From Mixophyes australis (lineage: Eukaryota > Chordata > Amphibia > Anura > Limnodynastidae): a stretch of 64,000 bases of DNA. Each line of letters starts with the position of its first letter. Position 1 is the stretch's first letter. The position numbers and the translations under genes are program-made. The DNA lies in NCBI GenBank assembly GCA_036250195.1, contig JAVHZZ010000001.1, positions 398,340,117 to 398,404,116 of the forward strand. Direction: 5' to 3'. Below the pieces are notes generated by a model. It saw nothing but the letters and a program-made list of their open reading frames with translations. It did no database searches and was not told the origin of the DNA. This document shows positions 56,131-64,000 of the stretch, piece after piece.

Positions 56131-58669
56131 ACTACATATTATTCAGACATTATAAATATTTACTGACACTATATTATATATTAGCAATTAACGACAATTA
56201 GACCTTTAGCTTTACTAAACGTTTTTATTTTTCAGATATTCTGGAGTTTGCAGTTGTCCCTTAATTTCAGTTGTTGTTCATTGTTGGCTATTTGGTATTG
56301 AGTCAATTAGTAGGGTTATTTTAGTTATACATTTTACTGTAGGTAGGGAAAAGTTTTGGGAGAAACCTTCTGACGTTTTGCTTGTAATATGGTGGGCAGC
56401 TCAATGCCACGTGTCCAGTGAAGAAACTACCTACACCCTTCATTTGATGAGCAACTTCCATAAGATCTAAGCCTGTTGTTCCTTATGCAGCTCAATTCTG
56501 ATCGAGCCAGAAGGACAACCTGTAAAAAATGGGTGACAAGGTACCTGTGGGATTAAGAGATCCTTGTCTGTCCACAGATTGTAAGGAGGTCATAATTCCA
56601 GTGTGTATGCATGTGTACCGGAATCATAATTCTCCAAAACTGTAGCATGGGTACCCATATCGCTGAGCCTAGGGAGGAAGAGGGTGCTCTGTAAGTTAGT
56701 CTCCAAGAGGACACACTTATAGTGATAGATACAAGAAGTTCACAGTCTCATCCCTATACATAGGAAAGTGTATGGGATCATGAGTGCAGGAGACACTCTG
56801 GCTGGAAGGCTAGGCAGAGGGTGGATGTGCCTTCTTCTGTCCCTGGACTAGCAAAGAGCAAAACTTTCAGCTCATATAGTTAGGTTGGATGTATCTCAAG
56901 ATGTTTCTATAGCATACAGTGTGCGGGAATTTTACGGAAGCCGTGCTTACACTATACACAAACACAGGATTGGCTTGTAAGTGTAATAAAACTTTGCAAA
57001 GATTTGTTTTCATAGGAAAATGCATTTGCTATCATGTTTCACATAATACAGCAGATATAACCTTTGCTTCTCATGTATGGAAGAAAGTGAAAAAAAATGT
57101 AAACACAGACACAAATCCTATAATATATGCGCGATTATTGAAGAAACCACCCAACAGCTTCAGAGGTCAAATCACAATCGGTCAATCAGAAGCATTTGGC
57201 TAGTGCTGGGCATCATCATCATCATCAGCCTGCATTTTCACCAGCCCCCAGACCTCATTAACTTTTCTTTCTCCCCCACTCCCCAATCACTTTTATTTCT
57301 TCACCAGTCCCCACCCACCTTTTCGTCCCTCTGATTCCCATTTTGTTTCAATACCTTTGCTTTCCCCAAAAACAAGGTTAGTTTTCAATCCCAACAGAGT
57401 TCCCCTAAGTCTTCTCTTCCTCTAAGCCATTTGCACTTTCCCCCTGCCCTTGGTCTTTTCATCACATACACTGAGACTTCAATTAATGAAACATGTGATA
57501 AGGTGTATATGTAGATGTATATATTCATTCCAATGATTATATTGCATTAAGTTTTTTACAAATGTCTTTTGAAGTATATATATTTATTAAGAAATTTATA
57601 TATATTATTATGTCTTATCATAAATATATGAATTCCAGTCTTTATTGTGGAATTTTCTGAAGATATTATATGAGGTGTTGCAACACATTATAAAGGAAAT
57701 GTTCAAAATGATTCGTCTTTCTGCAATCCATCTCCAATAATGCTCTTGTTCTTTTCCAGTACATGTGGCGTCAGTATCTGTTGCCAAACTGAAATTTCAG
57801 AATTATGGTCAGAGTTGTGTTTCAATCTCATTATAAGTGTCCTCCTGGTATGCAGACCAAGATATCATTGCTTTTACTTAGCCTCGCATGCACTTTGATC
57901 TGATTTCTAAAATGGTCTACAGCACACATCTGGCAATTGCCAAGTGCATTATATGCACTTTGCACATGCCACTGATATATACATACCACCTCTAAAGGAT
58001 GTATGGGATTGTAGATGGTATATGCCACTTACAATCATTGTCTTATTAACACCATTCATTCTCTTTCTAAAATATGGTACTGTGAAGTTTAAATACAATA
58101 TATACTAGATTACAAATTAGGGTCATGGAAATTAGTAGTACATTACCTTTTGGCCTATTACGTGCCCCTGCAGCCATTTCTCTCTGCTCTGAAGTTAACA
58201 GAGATGTGCAATAAGCACAAAATCAACTAACAGGTAGCAGCCTTTAGTTCCATAGGTTACTAGCAAAGCTCTTATACTTGAGAGCTATCTCGGGCACTTG
58301 TGTAGTCTCTTCTTGGGTGCCCTCTCGGGTGCCTTAGCATAAGCCAGTGCTACGTGTTCAGCCTAGAGATGTAGCCCTGTGAACCCCACTAGACTGCGCA
58401 CACAGCTTCGGCAAAAGCCTGTGCTCTACACGCAGCCTAAGAAGGGAGTGATTATGTGGACAAATAGGGAGCTATTGGTCCGTGCAATCACTTTACCCCA
58501 TCCACAATCCTGCTTAGATAGGTTCTTGGATGGGTGGCTCCTGGTCCATCTGTCTCTATACATCCACCATAATCAGTACCAGTGATACTTGATACATTAC
58601 ACTCCCTCAGAACTCTTCTCCCACTTATACTGGGCTCCAGCAATGAATCATCAATATCACCACATTTTC
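56131..58669. other. No recognised feature
   Basis: AT-rich with short (atc)n at about 57211-57226. No ORF with recognisable content. Confidence 0.45.
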
Positions 58670-58990
58670 CTCGGTTGCCCAAACACAGCCTTGGTGTTAC
58701 CTGTTCCTTATCCTCCTTTACTCCTCACATCCAATCTCTCTCAACTACATCTTAAAAATATTGGTAAAAAGTGCCCCATTCTTACAAAACATGCAACCAA
58801 AACTCTTAACCATTCTGTAATCATATCTGCTACAACCTCTTGCTATACAGCATTTCCTTCACCCATCTATTCCCACTTAAATTTGCCCTAAATACTGTGG
58901 CAAGACTGATCTTCCTCTCTCTCCGCTAGACATCCACTGCTCCACTATGCATAATCCCCACATACTCCAGAATACAATTCAAACTATTAC
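58670..58990 (+). mobile_element. CR1/L2-type LINE fragment, very decayed
   Basis: Pieces read LHLKNIGKKCPILTKHATKT, LNHSVIISATTSCYTAF, then in another frame LNTVARLIFLS and RIQFKLLP. The spacing and order match the RT C-terminal part at 54188-54898. Oldest of the LINE ends here. Confidence 0.6.
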
Positions 58991-58993
58991 CTT

Positions 58994-59090
58994 GGGGCCG
59001 ATGTATCAAACCTTCTAAAAAGGAAAAGTGGCCCATAACAACCACTCAGATTCTAGCTATTAATTATTTAGTACATTCTAGAAGGATAAC
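58994..59090. repeat. Half of a palindromic MITE
   Basis: Reads ggggccgatgtatcaaacct, gtggcccataacaaccact and agattctagctattaattat, the left half of the family at 39193/47974/50419; the right arm is missing after tagtacattctagaa. Confidence 0.65.
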
Positions 59091-59219
59091 AGAGGGCAGT
59101 AATTGGCCTGAAGTAGCATAAACCCCAATGTTGTTTATATTATTGAAAAAATATTGAGCTTATCAAGAGTTAATTTAATATGAAGGGGTTGAAAATCATT
59201 AGCCAATAACTTTAAGGGC

Positions 59220-61559
59220 TAAGGGGGGAGTTACACTAGGGAAGACTTATAAGGGAGGTAAGTGACAGTTAGATTTTTCATGCCTTCTGGAAAATTCCTG
59301 GTGAGTAAAGCCTGACTGACCTGGTTGGAAAGTATTGGTGGATAGTGATTTTACCATGCACTTATTTAACATTTTTCTCTGTATCTTACTGTAAATTTTT
59401 AGTTTGTCCTTTATTCTATATGTTTCTCTTAACAATTTCTTCTTTAACTCTTAAATATTTATGCTACTATAGGTTTCATTTTTTATTTGTTATTTCCTTT
59501 TTGTCACTTTTAATTTTTTCTTTGTATATTTTTATTTTCTCCACATGTCACAGTTTTGGCCCTGCCCCCTCAATATGTCCTCCTCTATGCTGCGCCTTAG
59601 GAGATCCTGGGTTCCCCCGCATTAACTCATTGAGGTTGCCCGGGGTCCCCTTTCTGATACCATGCGGCAAGTCCAATCAACGGACTCGCTGTGAGCTGCC
59701 CCCTTACTCCCTTTGCTTGCTGCGATTCGGCTGAGCGAGGGGGGGCTGTCACCTGCGCTGCTGGCTGTTGCGCATGTGCGCTGCAGTCCATTGTGCATCT
59801 GCACATGCGCAGATCACCCGACCGGTCCCATCGGCTAATACATCTGTGGGAGTTCATAGAACGGTTGCAGCTGTTTTCACTGACACCAATGAGGTAGGCG
59901 CATTATCCAGGTACCCCTTTGAATTAACTAATGCTTCAGGTACAGGGGGGTGTCAACAGCATCATTAGATACCAGGATGCCCATCTTCCCGGCAGTGTTT
60001 ATGTAACCCCTTCATTGTTGTTCCACCCCTGGGTGGAGACTCCAGCAATATAATATGCTTGGGGTTATTGTCACTAAGCATCATTTGCCTCCTCCACTCA
60101 TTGAAGGCAGTGTAGATGCATCACAAGGGTCACGCCCTCTCCTCCCCCAGTTAAGGGAGTTTTAGCTGGAGATTTAGTGGCAGTTCAGCCTGCTCAAGTA
60201 GATTTAGCCGTACATGTACAGGTAAATATTTAGAATAATTCTGATGTGTCCAGAATTTTTGCCCCCATGCTACAGAATAGTTTTTATAGACTGCTTCGCC
60301 CATTGTCATTCAGTCCTATGGTTGCTATGTCTGGTGCTCCCCAACTTCTGTTTTGTCAGCACTCCTCCCTGTGCAAGTTTCACGTACTATTGCCCCAGTG
60401 ATTGTTCTTACGGCCTTGTACAGTTCATTGTCTGTTCCTTTCACCTTGGTTATCCCCTCTGCGCATTCAGTTGAATATAATTCTTCCCAATTTCCCATTG
60501 CGCCAGCTACATCTGGCACTATGTCACAGCATTACACCATGTGAACCCCTTTCCCTTCCTTGAAGGCTTTCGCACGTGCTCAGCACAGCGCATTTCCCTG
60601 ATCCGCTGGTTAGTGGACCGGCGGTCTTGTTTCCCCTGTGCTTGCCCAAAGCAATTTTCCTTTGCAGGGTTTAGGTGCAAGTTGGTTCCCATTTGGACCA
60701 AATGTTTCTCTTTTTTTGCTAATTATCCAAACCAAACATTTGGATTTCCTACTGTTTCAGAACACGTTAATTTATTTTTCTCATTCTTCTTTTTTGACCA
60801 ATCCCATGTTTAGCTCTGGCATTTTGCAAAATCATTGTAGAGCTCTTGGCACAGGTTCAGGCCAATTGCAGGGTCCAAATTTGTAGTTGGCTAACGGTGT
60901 ACCTATTGGTCACATAGTGACATTTATGCTTTCAAATTTAAAGCAAATAAGGTCTCAATCACATGTCTTTAGTTTTACGCCATCATTGCATGTGGCAAAT
61001 ATTGGTGTGCCATTGGCCACTAGTAGAGCAGGTCATGGGCTTAGTTGTGCGTCAACCGTGGTGGCTCCTTTGATAGCTTCCCACACGGTTGCATCCATGC
61101 TGCTCATTATCACAATCCAGTCAGACTGTAATTGCTGGGTCATCTGGCTTAGAGCCCTTTATTTTATGGTAATTTCAACTAGTCCAGCTGTGCTGTGGCG
61201 TGTTGCTCCTGGAACTATGAGCTTTGTTCCTGCTTGTTCCATTGCAGGGTTTTCTGGTTGTATATCATCAAGGTATCGGAGGCAACGCACAGCTCGTATC
61301 GAGGCAGCATCTACGTTGGCTCAAGGGTCTTCGTCTGAGATGACTAGAGATGTGCACAGGGAATCGAGTACAACTGGTGAGGCAACGGTATGCCCCGGCG
61401 GGACATAGTTTTGCCTATAATGGAGGACTTTGTGACAGGGGGCAGTCCTGTTAGTTTAAGCATGTCTGTCAGTGGTGGAGGACATCCAAGGAGAGAGTAC
61501 ACTGAGAAGTCTGCCCCTAGTGCCACCGACTGACCTAGTGCAAGGGCAACGGCTCGTTA
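59220..61559 (+). other. Presumed 5' UTR / gag part of DIRS element
   Basis: Lies upstream of the RT. Contains GC-rich text (gcgcatgtgcgctgcagtcc / gcacatgcgcag, an inverted pair near 59770-59813) and open stretches such as 60887-61408 (173 codons, Ser/Thr/Ala-rich) that I do not recognise. Position suggests gag, sequence does not prove it. Confidence 0.35.
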
Positions 61560-62410
61560 AGGCCTTTTCCCCAGTTGTTTTGCCTGAATTGCGCAAGTGG
61601 TTGGGTTGGTATCCCAATAGATGAGCAGCCAAATTTTTATGGGAAGGTGTTGTTAGTGGGGTTGAGCTGCCAGTTAATGGTCAGATTCAGGTGGGAGCAC
61701 CTAGAAATTTGAAATCTGCAAGGGAAATGCCACTAGTGGTTCAAGAAAAAGTGGATAAGGAAGTTAGCTTAGGCAGAATGTGTGGCCCCTTTTCTTCCCC
61801 TCCTTTACAGTGTTTGGTTGTTTCACCTGTGGGGGTTGTTCCCAAAAAGGAGCAAGGAAAGTTCAAACTAATACAACACTTGTCACACCCTCCTGGGATG
61901 TCTGTGAATAATGCAATTGCAGATGATGTATGTAGAGTGTCTTATCAATCATTTGAGGATGCTTTGAAGCTTGTGCAGCAGTGTGGGTCTGGCGCGTTGC
62001 TTGCAAAGCTTGATATAGAGTCTTTAGACTTCTGCCTTCTGCATTTTTTTTCATTTAAATATATGTATTTGCATTTGCCAAATGATAAAGTAGTAACGTT
62101 GAGGCCTATGTTAGAGATTTCTTTTATTGCTCTGCAAAGTTAAATTGAAACAGGTTAAGTCCCTTCTTGGTCTGCTTAATTTTGCATGACGAGTTATTCT
62201 AATGGGTAGGGTTTTTTGTTGTAAAATGGAGAGAGCTACGGCAGGTGCGGAAAAAAATTATCACTTCATTAGGCTATCTGAGGAAATCAGGGAAGATTTA
62301 ATTATGTGGATTCTTTTTGTGCAGCAATCCACTGGGATTTCTTTGTGGACTCCTCTTCCTGCCAATAATGAGGAGGTTCATCCCTTGTGGGTATTTCTTT
62401 CTTTTTGCAG
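61560..62410 (+). pseudogene. DIRS reverse transcriptase / RNase H, internally deleted
   Basis: From about 61640 one reads LPVNGQIQVGAPRN, EVSLGRMCGPFSSPPL, SPVGVVPKKEQGKFKLIQHL, VSYQSFEDALKLVQQ and GALLAKLDIES, the opening blocks of a DIRS RT up to the first catalytic Asp (xDIESAF). Then reading jumps to LPNDKVVTLR, and in shifted frames KQVKSLLGLLNFA and MGRVFCCKMERATAGAEKNY, HFIRLSEEI and ISLWTPLPANNEEV. The part that should hold the (Y/F)xDD box is missing, a deletion of a few hundred bases around 62035-62070. Confidence 0.82.
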
Positions 62411-62429
62411 TTAAAGGGTCTTTGCGATG

Positions 62430-62886
62430 TTACCAAATCTTTTTTAGTGCGCATGGCTTTAAAAGGCTTGGCTAGACTTTCCATGGTGCAGGGTGATAGA
62501 AGGAGACCTATAGACAAAGTATAGTCGGGTCGTTTATTGGTTGTTCATCTGGACATAGCTAGCGATATCTTTGAGGTTGTCCTTTTCCGATTTGGTGGCA
62601 ACTGGCAAGTTGTCAGCTTGTTCTGGTTTTATGTATAAAAATGTGGTGTTTAGGGAGGATGCTATAATTTGTAAGATCCACAGGTCTAAGACGGACCCAC
62701 TCAGATGTTGGATTACTTTGCAAAAATTTTGAAATCCACTTTATGCCCGGTGAGGTTGGATTCATTGTATCGGAGCATGGAGCCGGGACATGGCAGTTAT
62801 TGGCTTAGACATCGAGATGGCTCGTCGCTAATAAAATTGCGATTCAATACAGTATTCAAAAACTGTTTAGTTACCCTTGGTTTGAG
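62430..62886 (+). pseudogene. DIRS tyrosine recombinase, N-terminal and central part
   Basis: Frame pieces include LVATGKLSACSGFMYKNVVF, REDAIICKIHRSKTDPLR and FNTVFKNCLVTLGLS. These parallel the ELVxSSKF and RSKTDPxxxG regions of DIRS recombinases. An internal loss joins EVVLF directly to LVATGK, removing the first catalytic Arg region. Ends at ttgag where the V-SINE begins. Confidence 0.72.
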
Positions 62887-63426
62887 CATCATCATCATAT
62901 TCATCATCACCATTTATTTATATAGCGCCACTATTTCCGCAGTGCTGTACAGAGAACTCACTCACATCAGTCCCTGGCCCATTGGGTCTTACAGTTTAAA
63001 TTCCCTAACACTCACACACAGCCAGACACACAGACACACAGACTAGGCAGAGCCGTAACTTAGAAATCTAGCGCCTGGGGCGAGAAAGACAAATGCCGCC
63101 CCCCTAGCCCTCAATTTTAACCAAATGAACCTAAAATATTCCTAAATTGTGCCCCCTTCAGCGTTGCGCCCTGGGCGGTCGCCCCTGTCGCACAGCCCTA
63201 GTTATGGCCCTGAGACTAGGGTCAATTTGTTAACAGCCAATTAACCTATCAGTATGTTTTTGGAGTGTGGGAGGAAACCGGAGCACCTGGAGGAAACACA
63301 CGCAAACATGGGGAGAACATACAAACTCCTCACAGATCAGGCCATGGACAGGAATTGAACTCATGACCCCGTAACCTGCAATACTCAGGGCAGCATGGTG
63401 CTAACCACTTAGCCACCGTGCTGCAC
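62887..63426 (-). mobile_element. V-SINE-like element nested in DIRS recombinase
   Basis: Minus-strand copy: (gat)n tail at the left, tttatttatatagcgccact, then the core, then box B (63351-63362, reversed) and box A (63399-63415, reversed), and the head gcagcacggtggctaagtgg. It is close to the 19.6-kb copy. It differs by a 19-bp inverted copy of its own flank between boxes A and B. A hAT-type MITE sits in its 3' part. Flanking tgag may be a 4-bp target duplication. Confidence 0.9.
63048..63212. mobile_element. 166-bp-family hAT MITE nested in V-SINE
   Basis: Reverse-orientation relative of 25753-25918. Ends cagagccgtaacttaga and, reversed, cagggccataactaggg. Perfect 8-bp target duplication agactagg at 63040-63047 and 63213-63220, taken from the V-SINE text. 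Confidence 0.93.
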
Positions 63427-63444
63427 TGAGTATTGCAGGTTACG
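63371..63444. repeat. 19-bp inverted repeat joining SINE interior and its flank
   Basis: 63370-63388 read in reverse complement is ctgagtattgcaggttacg, identical to 63426-63444. One arm is inside the V-SINE, the other is DIRS sequence just outside its 5' end. Confidence 0.95.
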
Positions 63445-63590
63445 TGTCTCATTCGTTTAGAATTGGTGCGGCTACTGTGGAAGCTTCTGAGGGTAATTTG
63501 TCACAATGTATTATAGCTTTAGGTAGGTGGAGGTCAGGCTGTTTTAAAATTTACATCAGTTGCAGTGTTTTAATTAGTTGTTATGTTTCT
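63430..63590 (+). pseudogene. DIRS tyrosine recombinase, catalytic C-terminus
   Basis: Reads IAGYVSHSFRIGAATVEA, then NLSQCIIALGRWRSGCFKIY. The HSFR is the catalytic His-x-x-Arg, GRW is the following His/Trp region and the last Tyr is the probable nucleophile. It is open across about 45 codons, unlike the rest of the element. It joins in frame with CLVTLGLS upstream of the V-SINE. Confidence 0.8.
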
Positions 63591-63823
63591 AGCTAGGTTG
63601 ACCTATGACGTGAGTCATTTGTCTTGTTCAAAAGAGGGATTTTCCATTATTTTTAATCTAATAGGGGGTCTGATTGGCTGGTGGCTTCCTGAAGTTTTCG
63701 GTTTTACCTCCATATGGGTGAACTGATGCATGCACAGTAAGTGCTTTTGCTGTGCTTTTTATTTGTTTATGTTATATGTACGCTTTAATGTTTGTTCCAT
63801 GTCTTTTCACCTCCATCTTTTTA

Positions 63824-63972
63824 GGTACACGGGGGATTGTCATGTCAGTTTGGCTTGTGGGCCATTCATTTATTTTATGGGCCAGTAAAAGTTGTCCAGC
63901 TCGAGACTCGAACATTTTTCCTCAAGCTAGATCTGTTCAATGGCTGGATTTTAGGGGGCTTCGCTGGTCCTA
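63824..63972 (+). pseudogene. SGNH-hydrolase-like exon of DIRS element
   Basis: A pyrimidine-rich tract and acceptor-like cag/tag (ctttttag, ending 63823) precede GTRGIVMSVWLVGHSFILWA, then VQWLDFRGLRW and a stop. GHS at 63860-63868 supplies the serine expected in the first block of an SGNH-type esterase; the GLRW block is the following conserved part seen in transposon-carried versions. A short exon would be joined to others beyond the window or to upstream ORFs. Function in the element is not known to me. Confidence 0.55.
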
Positions 63973-64000
63973 ATTGTTGAATATCCTTTTTGTCAGTGAG

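Larger units (their letters stand above)
59220..64000 (+). mobile_element. DIRS/Ngaro-type YR retrotransposon, runs off window
   Basis: Plus-strand element with reverse transcriptase/RNase H pieces, a tyrosine recombinase with its HxxR motif and a downstream GHS hydrolase-like ORF. The order equals that of the minus-strand element at 33.2-39.0 kb. The left boundary is a guess (start of a g-rich then less AT-rich block); a gag part presumably lies in 59.9-61.5 kb, where I see no clear motif. It is interrupted by a V-SINE and has lost the catalytic middle of the RT. It is dead. Confidence 0.75.

Overview
This window looks like intergenic, transposon-dense vertebrate DNA, most likely from a frog or another amphibian with a large genome. 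I infer this from the mix of repeats: a Tx1-like LINE, CR1/L2-type LINE ends, V-SINE-like elements with (gat)n tails, DIRS/Ngaro-type tyrosine-recombinase retrotransposons carrying a hydrolase-like ORF, BED-finger hAT transposons, and many hAT-type and PIF/Harbinger-type MITEs. I found no convincing host exon, tRNA, rRNA or bacterial-type gene. Almost every longer open reading frame is a broken transposon gene or an antisense shadow.

Layout. 195-3150 (minus) is a decayed Tx1-like LINE (end of ORF1, endonuclease, reverse transcriptase). 3.35-4.27 kb is a MITE with long terminal inverted repeats; positions 1-75 are an inverted relative of part of it. 6109-7191 holds three hAT-type MITEs nested inside each other, each with its own 8-bp target duplication. 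7986-11318 is a degenerate BED-hAT copy with an 8-bp target duplication and a LINE fragment inside it. 12-33 kb is mostly AT-rich unique-looking DNA with scattered MITEs and V-SINEs. 33.2-39.0 kb (minus) is a decayed DIRS/Ngaro-type element interrupted by a LINE. 40794-46659 is a complete-length hAT transposon with a perfect 8-bp target duplication, a long but frameshifted transposase and a 78/81-bp minisatellite in its 3' part. 47.9-48.35 kb is a local duplication in which one copy carries a MITE and the other keeps the empty target. 48.4-59 kb holds more MITEs and LINE ends. About 59.2-64.0 kb (plus, running off the window) is a second DIRS/Ngaro-type element, interrupted by a V-SINE that is itself interrupted by a 166-bp-family MITE.

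The genes do not form a host pathway. They are the replication genes of independent mobile elements: endonuclease plus reverse transcriptase for LINEs, reverse transcriptase/RNase H plus tyrosine recombinase for DIRS, and transposase for hAT. The MITEs and V-SINEs have no genes and depend on such enzymes. The most informative observations are a V-SINE carrying an inverted 19-bp copy of its own flank, a paired occupied/empty MITE site, two hAT relatives whose ends are swapped relative to their transposase, and the nested insertions that give a relative insertion chronology.
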